From Hanstruepera ponticola (GTDB taxonomy: Bacteria > Bacteroidota > Bacteroidia > Flavobacteriales > Flavobacteriaceae), in the NCBI RefSeq assembly GCF_012931685.1, contig NZ_JABANC010000003.1:186001-250000 (forward strand): a stretch of 64,000 nucleotides of DNA. Reading direction: 5' to 3'. The notes under the pieces were generated by a model, which was given only the letters and a program-made list of their open reading frames with translations, had not been told where the DNA came from and searched no databases. This document shows positions 54,399-64,000 of this stretch, piece after piece; within the stretch, counting starts at the first letter, position 1; each line of letters starts with the position of its first letter. The position numbers were made by a program, and so were the translations under genes.

Positions 54399-55145
54399 TT
54401 AAGTTAACATGCCACCATCTACATTCAATGTTTGACCTGTTATATAATCTGACATATCACTTGCTAAAAACACACAAGCATTTGCAATATCTTCAGGTGT
54501 TCCTCCTCGTTTTAAAGGAATAGCTTCACGCCATCCTTTAACAGTGTCTTCATCTAATTTTGCTGTCATTTCAGTTTCAATAAATCCTGGAGCAATAACA
54601 TTGCTTCGTATATTTCTTGAGCCCAATTCTAAAGCCACCGATTTTGAAAATCCAATAATCCCTGCTTTTGATGCTGCGTAATTAGTTTGTCCTGCATTAC
54701 CTTTTACACCTACAACCGAACTCATATTAATTATAGAGCCTTTACGCTGTTTGAGCATAGTACGCTGTACAGCTTTTGTCATATTGAAAACAGACTTCAA
54801 ATTAACTTCAATAACTTTATCAAAATCCTCTTCACTTATACGCATTAAGAGATTATCTTTTGTGATTCCTGCGTTATTTACAAGAATATCGATACTTCCA
54901 AACTCACCAACAACAGCTTCAGCTAAATCTTGAGATTCTTGAAAACTAGCAGCATTACTTTTATATCCTTTTGCTTTTACTCCTAAAGCCTTTAATTCGT
55001 CTTCAAGTTCTTTAGCTGCTTCAACTGATGAACTATACGTAAAAGCGACATGAGCACCTTGCTGGGCAAATACTTGAGCAATTCCACGACCAATTCCTCT
55101 ACTCGCCCCTGTTATAATAGCGGTTTTTCCTTCTAATAATTTCAT
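54399..55145 (-). CDS. fabG: 3-oxoacyl-ACP reductase
   Basis: From the ATG at 55145 the protein has 248 residues: MKLLEGKTAIITGASRGIGRG with the NADP-binding TGxxxGIG, NNAG motif, catalytic Ser (NMSSVVG), Tyr and Lys (YAASKAG), and the C-terminal GQTLNVDGGML. It reduces 3-oxoacyl-ACP in fatty acid elongation. The frame could begin at 55199, but the extra residues are not part of the short-chain dehydrogenase family. A terminator from sucD precedes it, so it begins a new transcription unit. Confidence 0.95.
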   Translation of the reverse strand: MKLLEGKTAIITGASRGIGRGIAQVFAQQGAHVAFTYSSSVEAAKELEDELKALGVKAKGYKSNAASFQESQDLAEAVVGEFGSIDILVNNAGITKDNLLMRISEEDFDKVIEVNLKSVFNMTKAVQRTMLKQRKGSIINMSSVVGVKGNAGQTNYAASKAGIIGFSKSVALELGSRNIRSNVIAPGFIETEMTAKLDEDTVKGWREAIPLKRGGTPEDIANACVFLASDMSDYITGQTLNVDGGMLT

Positions 55146-55202
55146 TTTTGTTGTTGAGATTAGTTGTTTGTCAAATATAATAAATACAAGTTGCATCAAA
55201 TA

Positions 55203-55233
55203 AAAAAACCTTACAAGATTTTGTAAGGTTTTT
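55203..55233 (-). terminator. Intrinsic terminator of sucD
   Basis: A 13-bp perfect stem (AAAAACCTTACAA / TTGTAAGGTTTTT) with a 4-nt loop and a T-run on the minus strand, 20 bp downstream of the sucD stop codon. Confidence 0.88.
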
Positions 55234-55253
55234 AACAGTTCAGTATTTGTTTA

Positions 55254-56126
55254 TTAAGCTAAAACTTCAGCTACTTTTTTACCAATTTCAGCAGGAGAAT
55301 CAACTACATGAATACCACAAGCTCTCATAATTTTCTTTTTAGCTTGTGCTGTATCATCACTACCTCCTACAATAGCTCCAGCATGTCCCATAGTACGGCC
55401 TGCAGGTGCTGTTTCACCAGCAATAAAACCAACAACTGGTTTTTTACTACCACTTTCTTTATACCAATTAGCCGCATCTGCTTCTAGTTGTCCACCTATT
55501 TCACCAATCATTACAACTGCTTCAGTTTCAGGATCGTTAATTAAAAGCTCAACAGCTTCTTTTGTTGTTGTTCCAATTATTGGGTCACCACCAATTCCAA
55601 TGGCAGTAGTGATTCCCAATCCCTGTTTTACCACTTGATCAGCTGCTTCGTAAGTTAATGTTCCAGATTTAGAAACGATACCTACTTTTCCTTTTTTGAA
55701 AACAAAACCTGGCATGATACCAACCTTTGCTTCTTCTGGAGTAATAACGCCAGGACAATTAGGGCCTATCAATCTACAGTCCTTACCTTTTATGTAATCT
55801 GAAGCTTTTATCATATCAGCAACAGGAATTCCTTCAGTAATCGTGATAATCACTTTTATACCAGCATCAGCAGCTTCCATAATAGCGTCAGCAGCAAAAG
55901 CTGGCGGTACAAAAATAATACTGGTATCTGCACCAACTTGTTTTACAGCCTCTTCAACTGTATTAAAAACTGGTTTTTCTAAATGAGTTTGGCCACCTTT
56001 ACCAGGTGTTACACCACCAACTACATTTGTACCATATTCAATCATTTGACCAGCGTGAAATGTCCCTTCGCTACCAGTAAAACCTTGTACTATTATTTTT
56101 GAATTTCTATTAACTAAAACGCTCAT
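55254..56126 (-). CDS. sucD: Succinyl-CoA synthetase alpha subunit
   Basis: A 290-residue protein: CoA-binding Rossmann domain ([30 protein letters not shown]), ligase domain with the phospho-His in [13 protein letters not shown] (about residue 248), and IGPNCPGVI. It makes ATP or GTP from succinyl-CoA in the TCA cycle with the SucC beta subunit, which is not encoded here. It is 71 bp downstream of the NTF2-like gene and followed by a strong terminator. Confidence 0.96.
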   Translation of the reverse strand: MSVLVNRNSKIIVQGFTGSEGTFHAGQMIEYGTNVVGGVTPGKGGQTHLEKPVFNTVEEAVKQVGADTSIIFVPPAFAADAIMEAADAGIKVIITITEGIPVADMIKASDYIKGKDCRLIGPNCPGVITPEEAKVGIMPGFVFKKGKVGIVSKSGTLTYEAADQVVKQGLGITTAIGIGGDPIIGTTTKEAVELLINDPETEAVVMIGEIGGQLEADAANWYKESGSKKPVVGFIAGETAPAGRTMGHAGAIVGGSDDTAQAKKKIMRACGIHVVDSPAEIGKKVAEVLA

Positions 56127-56197
56127 TGAAGTTTAATTTTTTAATGTTTTAAAACGATTACAAAAGTAATCTTTTGAATAGGATTAGTAAAGTGTTT

Positions 56198-56605
56198 TTA
56201 AATTTTTATTTCTTTGAAAGAATTTGAATGTATAGTTGATTCATCTGCCAATTGGCTAATCTCATGGCATCTAAACAGTTGGTTATCTTTCACTTCCCAA
56301 ATAGATATAAAATGCGCCAAAGCAACTTCTTCATCAGGATTCTCAATTGTGTTAGCAAATAAAGTGTGTCTGCTTGTAACAAATGGGCCATCTTCTAGTA
56401 AATGACTGAAAACAAACCGGAGGCTTTCATAAGCTTGTCTAGTTCCTTCAAAAAAAGAGACGATATCATCATATCTTAAAACCGTAAAACCACGACTACT
56501 ATTCCAATGCAACTCACATTCCTTGTGAAAAAATTGTGGTATAATTGATTCATCATTTGCTAAATCAGAATTGTAAAATCTTTTTACGATATCTTTTGCA
56601 GACAT
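56198..56605 (-). CDS. NTF2/SnoaL-like protein
   Basis: A 135-residue protein with the alpha+beta cone pattern of the NTF2-like superfamily: helical start (AKDIVKRFYNSDLAND), FFHKECELHWNSSRG, FVTSRHTLFANTIENP and ISIWEVKDNQLFRCHEISQ. Such proteins bind or transform small molecules or act as scaffolds; no specific substrate is evident. It sits four bases downstream of the second LpxD-like gene, within the lipid A/EF-P cluster. Confidence 0.8.
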   Translation of the reverse strand: MSAKDIVKRFYNSDLANDESIIPQFFHKECELHWNSSRGFTVLRYDDIVSFFEGTRQAYESLRFVFSHLLEDGPFVTSRHTLFANTIENPDEEVALAHFISIWEVKDNQLFRCHEISQLADESTIHSNSFKEIKI

Positions 56606-56609
56606 GTGT

Positions 56610-57542
56610 TTATTTTTTTAGTTTTTTTAGAATTTCGGGGATTTGTTTGATGTAAGCCATTTCCTTGAATTTTTCTCTTGCATCCATTGCTGGTGAACCA
56701 AAATAGGTTTTGCCAGCCTCTGTAGTATGGCCTAAACCAGATTGAGCATATAAAACTGTTCCTTTAGCAATGGTTATACCGCTTTTCACACCCACTTGCC
56801 CCCAAAGCGTTACTTCATCTTCGACTACCACACAACCAGCAATTCCTGTTTGTGATGCAATCAAGCATTTTTTGCCTATTACGGTATCGTGACCTATTTG
56901 AATTTGATTGTCAAGTTTAGAGCCTTCTCCAATAGTTGTATCAGCAGTTACACCTCTATCAATAGTACACAAAGCACCAATATGAACGTCGTCTTTAATA
57001 ACCACACGACCACTAGACAATAATTGATCAAAACCTTCAGGGCGGTTTTTGTAATAAAAAGCACTAGCGCCTAATACCGTACCAGCATGAATAACCACAT
57101 TATTACCAATGACAGTGTCATCATAAATGCTCGTATTAGCATGTATAATGCAGTTCTTACCTATGGTGACATTATTACCAATAAAACAGTTTGGTTGAAT
57201 GATAGTACCCTCACCAATAGTTGCTGTATCAGATATTGCAGCATTAGCAGAGTGAAAAGGTTTGAAGTGATTAGTTAATTTATTAAAATCACGAAAAGGA
57301 TCATCACTGATTAATAAGGCTTTACCTTCAGGACACTCAACTTTTTTATTGATTAGAACTATGGTAGCTGCTGAATTTAAAGCTTTGTCATAATATTTAG
57401 GATGATCTACAAATACAATATCTCCTGACTCCACCACATGAATCTCATTCATACCTAACACAGAAAAATCATCAGAACCAACATAATCCACATTAATTAG
57501 ACTCGCTATTTCCTTTAAAGTATGTTTTCTTGGGAATTTCAC
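56610..57542 (-). CDS. LpxD-like acyltransferase paralog (left-handed beta-helix)
   Basis: A 310-residue protein with an N-terminal LpxD-type uridine-binding domain (about 1-100) and a hexapeptide left-handed beta helix (about 105-290). A catalytic-type His is kept ([15 protein letters not shown]). It is shorter than the lpxD at 60386-61414 and ends in [15 protein letters not shown]. It may be a second UDP-3-O-acyl-glucosamine N-acyltransferase with different acyl preference. It directly follows efp (one base apart). Which copy is the main LpxD cannot be settled from sequence alone; the other has the full-length layout. Confidence 0.82.
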   Translation of the reverse strand: MKFPRKHTLKEIASLINVDYVGSDDFSVLGMNEIHVVESGDIVFVDHPKYYDKALNSAATIVLINKKVECPEGKALLISDDPFRDFNKLTNHFKPFHSANAAISDTATIGEGTIIQPNCFIGNNVTIGKNCIIHANTSIYDDTVIGNNVVIHAGTVLGASAFYYKNRPEGFDQLLSSGRVVIKDDVHIGALCTIDRGVTADTTIGEGSKLDNQIQIGHDTVIGKKCLIASQTGIAGCVVVEDEVTLWGQVGVKSGITIAKGTVLYAQSGLGHTTEAGKTYFGSPAMDAREKFKEMAYIKQIPEILKKLKK

Positions 57543-57543
57543 C

Positions 57544-58110
57544 TTATTCTTTAATACGTTCTTTGTACGTACCTTTTTCGGTTTCTACCTTAATCTTGTC
57601 ACCTTCATTAATGAAAAGTGGCACGTTTACTTCAGCACCTGTTTCTACTGTTGCAGGTTTTGTTGCATTGGTAGCTGTGTTCCCTTTCACACCAGGCTCT
57701 GTATGAGTGACTTCAAGAATAACACTTGCTGGCATTTCTACTGAAAGAGGCATGTTGTCTTCTGAATTAATAAGAATAGTTACAACTTCACCCTCTTTCA
57801 TTAAATCAGGTCTGTCTAAAGCTGCTTCTAGCAATCTTATTTGTGTATAATCTTCCTGATTCATGAAATGATAAAACTCACCATCATGATACAGAAATTG
57901 AAATTTATGTGTTTCAACACGAACATCATCTATTTTGTGACCAGCAGAAAAGGTGTTATCGATAACTTTTCCTGTAGTAACACTTTTAAGTTTCGTTCTT
58001 ACAAATGCTGGACCTTTCCCAGGTTTTACGTGTAAAAACTCAATTATTTTAAAAATATCATGGTTGTATCTAATGCACAATCCGTTTCTAATATCTGAAG
58101 TACTAGCCAT
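57544..58110 (-). CDS. efp: Translation elongation factor P
   Basis: A 188-residue EF-P: N-terminal KOW-like domain ([17 protein letters not shown], with the tip Lys at 32), then two OB-like domains and the C-terminal signature [19 protein letters not shown]. It relieves ribosome stalling at polyproline. The tip Lys is retained, though no modification genes are present in the window. It lies between lpxA and the LpxD paralog with gaps of three and one bases. Confidence 0.96.
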   Translation of the reverse strand: MASTSDIRNGLCIRYNHDIFKIIEFLHVKPGKGPAFVRTKLKSVTTGKVIDNTFSAGHKIDDVRVETHKFQFLYHDGEFYHFMNQEDYTQIRLLEAALDRPDLMKEGEVVTILINSEDNMPLSVEMPASVILEVTHTEPGVKGNTATNATKPATVETGAEVNVPLFINEGDKIKVETEKGTYKERIKE

Positions 58111-58113
58111 AAA

Positions 58114-58899
58114 TTAATTTGATTTAAAATATCCTTTCATAATACCACGTTGTGAATCTTTAATAAACTGAAGAATTTCATCGCGCTCTGGAGTTGCTTC
58201 CATTTCCGCTTCTATAATTTCAGCTGCTTGGGTATTATTATAATTTTTTTGATATAAGATTCTAAATATATCCTGAATTTCTCTAATTTTTTCTGTCGAA
58301 AAACCACGACGTCTCAATCCTACTGAATTGATACCAACATATGATAATGGTTCTCGTGCAGCTTTTACAAATGGAGGAACATCTTTACGCACCAATGAAC
58401 CACCTGTTACAAAAGCATGATTTCCAATTGAACAAAACTGGTGTACAGCTGTCATTCCTGCCAAAACCACATAGTCACCTACATTAATATGTCCTGCCAA
58501 CGTACTGTTATTTGAGAAAATACAATTATTACCAACAATACAATCATGGGCAATATGACAATACGCCATAATCAAACAATTGTTTCCAATTACAGTTTTC
58601 ATTTTATCTGTAGTCCCTCTATTGATTGTAACACATTCTCTAATGGTTACATTATCTCCAATTTCAACTGTCGTGTCTTCATCATTGTATTTCAAATCTT
58701 GAGGAACAGCAGAAATTACGGCACCAGGAAAAATATTACAATTTTTACCAATTCTGGCACCTTCCATAATAGTGACATTACTTCCAATCCATGTTCCTTC
58801 ACCTATCACGACATTATTATGTATCGTAGTAAAAGGCTCAATCACAACATTTTTTGCGATTTTTGCTCCAGGATGTACGTATGCTAATGGTTGGTTCAT
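58114..58899 (-). CDS. lpxA: UDP-N-acetylglucosamine acyltransferase
   Basis: A 261-residue hexapeptide-repeat protein: YVHPGAKIAKNVVIEPFT, the catalytic-region IRECVTINRGT, CHIAHDCIVGNN (catalytic His), and a C-terminal helical domain (GLRRRGFSTEKIREIQDIFR). It transfers 3-hydroxyacyl from ACP to UDP-GlcNAc, the first lipid A step. It lies 93 bp downstream of lpxC-fabZ. Confidence 0.95.
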   Translation of the reverse strand: MNQPLAYVHPGAKIAKNVVIEPFTTIHNNVVIGEGTWIGSNVTIMEGARIGKNCNIFPGAVISAVPQDLKYNDEDTTVEIGDNVTIRECVTINRGTTDKMKTVIGNNCLIMAYCHIAHDCIVGNNCIFSNNSTLAGHINVGDYVVLAGMTAVHQFCSIGNHAFVTGGSLVRKDVPPFVKAAREPLSYVGINSVGLRRRGFSTEKIREIQDIFRILYQKNYNNTQAAEIIEAEMEATPERDEILQFIKDSQRGIMKGYFKSN

Positions 58900-58992
58900 T
58901 TTCGTAATTTTGTTTTTGATAAATAGGAGAAAATGTGTTCGCCTATTAGATTAACCGAATAACTCAATATATAAGGATTGGCTCGGTTCATA

Positions 58993-60399
58993 TTATTTTA
59001 CTTTTGAAATTTGTGCCATTAATTCGGCTTCAGCGCAAAGCTTTCCATTGGCATAAGCATAACCTTGCATGTGGCAAATACCACGACGAATTGGTGAAAT
59101 TAAATCACATTTAAAGATTAGAGTGTCACCGGGAGTTACTTTTTGTTTGAATTTAACATTGTCTATTTTCATGAAGAATGTTAAATAGTTTTCTGGATCA
59201 GGAACAGTACTTAATACTAAAATGCCACCTGTTTGTGCCATAGCCTCAACAATTAAAACACCAGGCATAACTGGTGCTCCTGGGAAGTGACCAGCAAAAA
59301 AAGGTTCGTTCATAGTCACGTTTTTCATACCAATGACATGAGACTCGCTTAATTCGAAAATTTTATCAATCAATAAAAATGGTTGACGATGCGGAAGCAT
59401 ATTCATAATTTGATTGACATCCATTAATGGATCCTGATTTAAATCAATATTAGGAACATTGTTACGTCTTTCATTCTTGATGATTTTGGACATTTTTTTT
59501 GCAAATTGTGTGTTTACAAAATGTCCTGGTTTGTTGGCAATAATCTTACCTTTTAAATGTGTTCTTATTAACGCAAGATCACCTAGAACATCCAGCAATT
59601 TATGCCTTGCAGCCTCATTTGGATGATGCAAGGTTAAATTATCTAGAATTCCGTTAGGTTTTACGGCTATATTATCTTTTTTAAATGCAACACGCAACTT
59701 GTCCATGGTCTCTGGTGACAATTCCTTATCAACATAAACAATAGCATTATTTAAATCACCTCCTTTAATTAAGCCATGTTCTAAAAGCATTTCAATTTCG
59801 TGTAGAAAGCTAAACGTTCTTGAGTCCGAAATTTCATCTTTAAATTCTGAAATGTGCTTTATAGAAGCATTTTGGGTACCTAATACTTTAGTTCCGAAAT
59901 CGACCATAGTAGTAATTTGATACTCACTGGAAGGCATAACCAAGATTTCACTTCCTGATTCCTCATCGGTATAAGAAATAACATCAGTAACCTCATAAAC
60001 CTCTCTAGTTGCCTCTTGTTCAACTACTCCTGCTTTCTCTAAAGCTTCAACAAAAAACTTTGAAGATCCATCCATAATTGGTGGCTCGGAAGCATCAATT
60101 TCTAAAATAGCATTATCAATATCTAGACCTACTAAAGCTGCTAAAACATGCTCACAAGTTTGTATGGTTACACCATTTTTTTCTAAACACGTGCCACGTT
60201 GTGTATTAGTAACATAATTGGCATCTGCTTCTATTAATGGTGATCCTTCAAGATCTATTCTTTTAAAAGCAAAACCAGAATTTTCTGGCGCTGACTTAAA
60301 TGTTAATGTTACATTCTTTCCTGTATGCAACCCAACACCTTTAAGGGACACCTCATTCTTGATGGTTTTTTGCTTAATATTCGTGTTAACTATTCCCAT
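58993..60399 (-). CDS. lpxC-fabZ: Bifunctional UDP-3-O-acyl-GlcNAc deacetylase / 3-hydroxyacyl-ACP dehydratase
   Basis: A 468-residue natural fusion. The LpxC part (1 to about 305) has [10 protein letters not shown], zinc His 84 (CEHVLAAL) and the [12 protein letters not shown] zinc His/Asp; the FabZ part (about 320-468) has [14 protein letters not shown] and the catalytic [20 protein letters not shown]. It couples the committed lipid A step with fatty acid dehydration, two enzymes that compete for 3-hydroxyacyl-ACP. The fusion is characteristic of Bacteroidota. Its start overlaps the lpxD stop by 14 bases. Confidence 0.96.
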   Translation of the reverse strand: MGIVNTNIKQKTIKNEVSLKGVGLHTGKNVTLTFKSAPENSGFAFKRIDLEGSPLIEADANYVTNTQRGTCLEKNGVTIQTCEHVLAALVGLDIDNAILEIDASEPPIMDGSSKFFVEALEKAGVVEQEATREVYEVTDVISYTDEESGSEILVMPSSEYQITTMVDFGTKVLGTQNASIKHISEFKDEISDSRTFSFLHEIEMLLEHGLIKGGDLNNAIVYVDKELSPETMDKLRVAFKKDNIAVKPNGILDNLTLHHPNEAARHKLLDVLGDLALIRTHLKGKIIANKPGHFVNTQFAKKMSKIIKNERRNNVPNIDLNQDPLMDVNQIMNMLPHRQPFLLIDKIFELSESHVIGMKNVTMNEPFFAGHFPGAPVMPGVLIVEAMAQTGGILVLSTVPDPENYLTFFMKIDNVKFKQKVTPGDTLIFKCDLISPIRRGICHMQGYAYANGKLCAEAELMAQISKVK

Positions 60400-61414
60400 T
60401 TACTTTCTTTTCTATTTCGTTTATGGACTTCACAATTTTCGGAAGATTTTTAAAATAAACATAAGATTTGTTATAGTCTCCATAGCCCAATGCAGGCGAA
60501 CCTTGTAACATTTCATTATCAGCTACATTTCTACCTATTCCTGATTGCGCTTGAATTTTTACGTTATTGCCAATTGTTATGTGACCAACAATACCAACTT
60601 GACCACCTATTTGACAATTTTCACCAATTTTAGTAGATCCAGCAATTCCTGTTTGAGCGGCAATAACTGTGTTTTTTCCTATCTCAACATTATGAGCAAT
60701 TTGAATTTGATTATCCAATTTAACGCCTCTTCTTATTATTGTTGATCCTAATGTGGCTCTATCAATTGTTGTTGCGGCTCCAATATCAACAAAATCTTCG
60801 ATGATAACATTACCTATTTGAGGTACCTTGCTATACTCACCTACTTCATTTGGTGTGAAACCAAAACCATCAGCGCCAATTATGGCTCCAGAATTTATCA
60901 CACAATTACTACCCACAATACATTCAGAATAAATCTTGGCGCCTGAAAAAACGATAGTATTATCCTTTATTGTAACGTTGTCGCCTATATAACAATTTGG
61001 GAATATCTTTACGTTATCACCTATTTTCACATTATCACCAACAAAGGTAAAAGCTCCTAAATAAATATTTTCTCCAAGCTTTGCAGAATCTGAAACAACA
61101 GTCTGTTGATCAATTCCAGATTTATTTAGTTTTATCTGGTTATAATATTCTAATAATTTAGAAAAAGACTTATAGGCGTCATCCACTTTAATTAAAGTAG
61201 AATTGATATCATGTTCTGGCACAAAGCTTTTATTTACAATTGCAATAGATGCTTTGGTGGTATATATATATGGTGTATATTTTGGATTGGCTAAAAAGGT
61301 TAAAGAACCTTCTGTACCTTCCTCAATTTTAGATAGTTTAGAAACTTCAACTTGAGAATTACCTACAATGTCTCCTTCTAAAATACCGGCTATTTGTTCT
61401 GCTGTGAATTTCAT
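60386..61414 (-). CDS. lpxD: UDP-3-O-(3-hydroxyacyl)glucosamine N-acyltransferase
   Basis: From the ATG at 61414 the protein has 342 residues: N-terminal LpxD domain ([18 protein letters not shown]), hexapeptide repeats with GADGFGF, and the catalytic His in [16 protein letters not shown], ending in a helix ([20 protein letters not shown]-type). It is the third lipid A enzyme. An ATG three codons upstream is possible but less family-like. It is 25 bp downstream of the HD gene, and overlaps lpxC-fabZ by 14 bases. Confidence 0.94.
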   Translation of the reverse strand: MKFTAEQIAGILEGDIVGNSQVEVSKLSKIEEGTEGSLTFLANPKYTPYIYTTKASIAIVNKSFVPEHDINSTLIKVDDAYKSFSKLLEYYNQIKLNKSGIDQQTVVSDSAKLGENIYLGAFTFVGDNVKIGDNVKIFPNCYIGDNVTIKDNTIVFSGAKIYSECIVGSNCVINSGAIIGADGFGFTPNEVGEYSKVPQIGNVIIEDFVDIGAATTIDRATLGSTIIRRGVKLDNQIQIAHNVEIGKNTVIAAQTGIAGSTKIGENCQIGGQVGIVGHITIGNNVKIQAQSGIGRNVADNEMLQGSPALGYGDYNKSYVYFKNLPKIVKSINEIEKKVNGNS

Positions 61415-61439
61415 TAAGCGCAAAAATAGAAAAAATGTG

Positions 61440-62669
61440 TCACATTTTATCTTTGGGATAGCATATAAAATATTTAGTGACTGGTTTTGTTAATGCTTTT
61501 AGGTTAAGTTGGTCTGAAGCTTTAACAATATCCTGAATTTTACCAGTCTTGTATAAAATGTTTATATTCTGTGAATTTAGTTCGTATGCCTGATTTGATA
61601 TCTCACCTGTAAAAACAAAATAATTAGCTTCAATTTCTGATATATCATACTTTTCTACTAACGCTTTAACATGGCTATGCTTACGATCTTTTTTTATGGG
61701 TTTCTTCTTAATTTTTATCTTTAATAAATCCCTGTTTATAATCATTTCACAGAGATTACGCAACACAAAATCATCATGGAATTGCCATGATTTCATAGCA
61801 GAAATAATGTCATAATCATCCAATTGCGCAAATAACTGTAAGGCTTCATTATTAAATGCTTTTAGTGTCACATCATTCTCAAGAAAATAATCCAAGGCTT
61901 TGCTCGATTGCAGTTTAACGCCATTTGAAACAAGTTCTTTAGCGCGTTGCAACATTCTAATAAGTAATTGCTCCGCAACCAAACCTGTTTTGTGAAGATA
62001 GACTTGCCAATACATAAAACGTCTAGCAATCAAAAATTTCTCAACACTATAAATGCCTTTTTCCTCTACAACCAATGAGTCATCCACAACGTTTAGCATT
62101 GTGATCAATCGCTCTGTATTTATATTACCTTCTGATACGCCTGTATAAAAACTATCACGTTTTAGGTAATCTGCCCGATCCATATCCAATTGACTGGAAA
62201 TTAATTGACAAAGGAACTTTCTTTTATAATTACCCTTAAAAATTTCTATGGCTAGCGTTAAAGTTCCGTTAAATTCAGCATTCAGGTTTTCCATAAAAAG
62301 CAATGAAATTTCCTCATGACTAATACCATTTACAATACTATGCTCCATGGCATGTGAAAAAGGACCGTGCCCAATATCATGAAGTAAAATTGCAATAAAC
62401 AAAGCCTCTTCTTCGGCTTTTGAAATATCAACTCCCTTAAAACGAAGTGTTTGCACAGCTTTTTGCATTAAATGCATGCACCCTAAAGCATGGTGAAACC
62501 GCGTATGATGTGCCCCAGGATATACTAAATATGACATACCCATTTGCGAAATGCGACGAAGACGCTGGAAATATCTATGCTCAATTAAATTAAAAATTGT
62601 AGAATTAGGTATAGTAATAAAACCGTAAATTGGGTCGTTAAATATTTTAAGTTTGTTTTTTGAAATCAA
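61440..62669 (-). CDS. HD-domain phosphohydrolase
   Basis: A 409-residue cytoplasmic protein with an HD domain in the N-terminal third: [29 protein letters not shown] and [16 protein letters not shown], the metal-binding His/Asp set of the YdhJ/SAMHD1-like dNTPase group. Activity could be dNTP triphosphohydrolase or another nucleotide phosphatase. The C-terminal part is helical with basic segments ([15 protein letters not shown]). First gene of the lpxD-lpxC-fabZ-lpxA-efp cluster and divergent from porX with 36 bp between starts. Confidence 0.88.
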   Translation of the reverse strand: MISKNKLKIFNDPIYGFITIPNSTIFNLIEHRYFQRLRRISQMGMSYLVYPGAHHTRFHHALGCMHLMQKAVQTLRFKGVDISKAEEEALFIAILLHDIGHGPFSHAMEHSIVNGISHEEISLLFMENLNAEFNGTLTLAIEIFKGNYKRKFLCQLISSQLDMDRADYLKRDSFYTGVSEGNINTERLITMLNVVDDSLVVEEKGIYSVEKFLIARRFMYWQVYLHKTGLVAEQLLIRMLQRAKELVSNGVKLQSSKALDYFLENDVTLKAFNNEALQLFAQLDDYDIISAMKSWQFHDDFVLRNLCEMIINRDLLKIKIKKKPIKKDRKHSHVKALVEKYDISEIEANYFVFTGEISNQAYELNSQNINILYKTGKIQDIVKASDQLNLKALTKPVTKYFICYPKDKM

Positions 62670-62705
62670 GCTGCTTAATTACTTTAATTATATAAACAAA
62701 TATAC

Positions 62706-64000
62706 ATGAACAATATAAATATTCTTTGGGTTGACGATGAAATTGATTTATTAAAACCCCATATCCTTTTTTTAGAACAAAAAAACTATCAAGTAACCAC
62801 TTGTAAAAGTGGTACAGAAGCCATTGAGATTTTAGACGATAAAAACTTTGATATTGTTTTTTTAGATGAAAACATGCCTGGATTAACAGGTCTTGAAACT
62901 CTAAATGAGATTAAAGAAAAACGTGATACGCTTCCAGTTGTAATGATTACTAAAAGTGAGGAAGAATATATCATGGAGGAAGCTATTGGGAATAAAATAG
63001 CTGACTATTTGATAAAACCTGTGAATCCAAACCAGATTTTATTAAGCCTCAAAAAGAATTTAGACCATTCTAGATTGGTTTCTGAAAAAACGACGTCAAA
63101 CTACCAACAGGAATTTAGAAAAATTGCTATGGACTTAACTATGGTTAATAGTTTTGAAGAGTGGGCCAATCTTTACCAAAGGCTTATTTACTGGGAAATG
63201 CAATTGGAAGATATTGAAGATACTGGCATGTTTGAAATTCTTGAATCGCAGAAAAACGAAGCCAATACGCAATTTGGTAAGTTTATAGATAAGCACTATC
63301 CAAGCTGGTTTGAACCACATGTTGATGCGCCTACCATGTCACATACACTATTTAAAAATAGAATAGTTCCAGAATTAAGTAAAGAACAACCCACTTTCCT
63401 GGTTGTAATTGATAATTTACGTTATGACCAATGGAAAGCTTTTGAGCCTATTGTAAACAATTATTATAAGAAAGATAAAGAAGCACCATTTTACAGCATA
63501 CTACCAACGGCAACACAATATGCCAGAAACGCCATATTTTCTGGATTAATGCCTGCTGATATGGAAAAAATGCATCCTGATTTATGGAAAAATGACACTG
63601 ATGAAGGCGGCAAGAACCTACATGAAGCTGAATTTTTAGATGCTCAAATGAAACGTTTAGGACTAAATCATTTAAAACATGAATACTACAAAATAACCAA
63701 TTTAAAAAACGGTAAAAAATTAGTTGATAATTTTAAAGGACTAAAAGATAATGACCTGACTGTTGTGGTTTATAATTTTGTAGATATGCTTTCTCATTCC
63801 AAAACTGAAATGGACGTGGTTAAAGAATTAGCATCTAATGATAAGGCGTATCGCTCACTTACACAGAGTTGGTTTAAAAACTCACCACTACTTGAAATGA
63901 TTCAACAAGCACAGCAATTAGGGTTTAAACTTATTTTGACTACAGATCATGGTACTATTAATGTGAAAAACCCGTCAAAAGTAATTGGTGATAAAGACAC
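62706..64000 (+). CDS. porX: PorX-type response regulator with PglZ domain (3' end beyond window)
   Basis: The frame is open from the ATG at 62706 to the window edge, 431 complete codons. The receiver domain (1 to about 120) has Asp 10/11 (ILWVDDE), phospho-acceptor Asp 54 (FLDENMPG) and Lys in YLIKPVNP. A helical linker leads to a PglZ/alkaline-phosphatase-like domain: VVIDNLRYDQW, SILPTATQYARNAIFSG, NFVDMLSHS and TTDHGT, the metal-binding residues. This is the PorX architecture, which controls type IX secretion with the PorY kinase and SigP. About 85-90 residues are missing. Its cargo class is represented at 32068 and 34254. Confidence 0.92.
   Translation, partial: MNNINILWVDDEIDLLKPHILFLEQKNYQVTTCKSGTEAIEILDDKNFDIVFLDENMPGLTGLETLNEIKEKRDTLPVVMITKSEEEYIMEEAIGNKIADYLIKPVNPNQILLSLKKNLDHSRLVSEKTTSNYQQEFRKIAMDLTMVNSFEEWANLYQRLIYWEMQLEDIEDTGMFEILESQKNEANTQFGKFIDKHYPSWFEPHVDAPTMSHTLFKNRIVPELSKEQPTFLVVIDNLRYDQWKAFEPIVNNYYKKDKEAPFYSILPTATQYARNAIFSGLMPADMEKMHPDLWKNDTDEGGKNLHEAEFLDAQMKRLGLNHLKHEYYKITNLKNGKKLVDNFKGLKDNDLTVVVYNFVDMLSHSKTEMDVVKELASNDKAYRSLTQSWFKNSPLLEMIQQAQQLGFKLILTTDHGTINVKNPSKVIGDKD

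Noticed and set aside
1-64000. Mobile elements, prophage, CRISPR-Cas, restriction or other defence systems, tRNA or rRNA genes
   Set aside because: No transposase, integrase, phage, Cas, methylase-restriction pair, direct-repeat array or RNA gene sequence was recognised anywhere in the window.

Overview
This window is a chromosomal segment of a low-GC member of the Bacteroidota, almost certainly family Flavobacteriaceae. The evidence is the AT-rich sequence, promoters of the TTG / TAnnTTTG type with almost no Shine-Dalgarno sequences, type IX secretion (T9SS) C-terminal tails on two exported proteins, the T9SS regulator PorX, a fused LpxC-FabZ enzyme, a GDCBHAFI(E) histidine operon with bifunctional HisB and HisIE, and several lipoproteins and DUF families typical of flavobacteria. 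No rRNA, tRNA, CRISPR array, transposase, integrase or prophage gene was seen; it reads as core genome with a few accessory modules.

Layout. 1-3.5 kb: an FtsX-type permease (cut by the window edge), its LolD/YbbA-type ATPase and a divergent TesA-like lipoprotein esterase, the same neighbourhood as E. coli tesA-ybbA-ybbP. 3.5-15 kb: exported proteins and small regulators (DUF1566 lipoprotein, CspA-like protein, zinc alcohol dehydrogenase, tandem-DUF302 lipoprotein, DUF6134-like protein, membrane-anchored winged-helix regulator with a divergent lipoprotein, EEP-family membrane protein, secreted intradiol-dioxygenase-like protein, M23/LysM peptidase, PepSY-like protein, TPR/LuxR-type sensor). 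15-17.7 kb: an arsenic operon (arsR, DUF6428, arsC, acr3). 17.7-22.8 kb: a TetR - ABC - HlyD - TolC export operon whose ABC protein has an unusually degenerate nucleotide-binding domain. 22.9-29 kb: nucleic-acid enzymes (TopB, cold-shock-domain protein, DEAD-box helicase, RlmF, RlmI). 29-36 kb: M16 peptidase, T9SS-exported vanadium haloperoxidase-like protein, T9SS-exported leucine-rich-repeat protein. 36-44 kb: two MscS channels, thioesterase, DUF72, GreA-like protein, DUF2461, Dps, a TruA-like synthase and small membrane or secreted proteins.

44.3-51.5 kb: the complete histidine operon, preceded by what looks like a transcription attenuator: an 18-residue leader peptide containing five His codons (HHHHFH), an intrinsic terminator and an alternative antiterminator pairing. 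I rate this the most interesting regulatory element here. 51.5-62.7 kb: SPFH protein, VWA membrane protein, FabG, SucD, then the lipid A / EF-P cluster (LpxD paralog, Efp, LpxA, LpxC-FabZ, LpxD, HD phosphohydrolase). 62.7 kb to the end: porX, truncated by the window edge, which links to the two T9SS cargo proteins.

Several convergent gene pairs have overlapping or almost abutting stop codons. Start codons were moved downstream of the longest reading frame for tesA, cspA, arsR, arsC, tolC, rlmF, DUF2461, fabG and lpxD, as explained in the entries.
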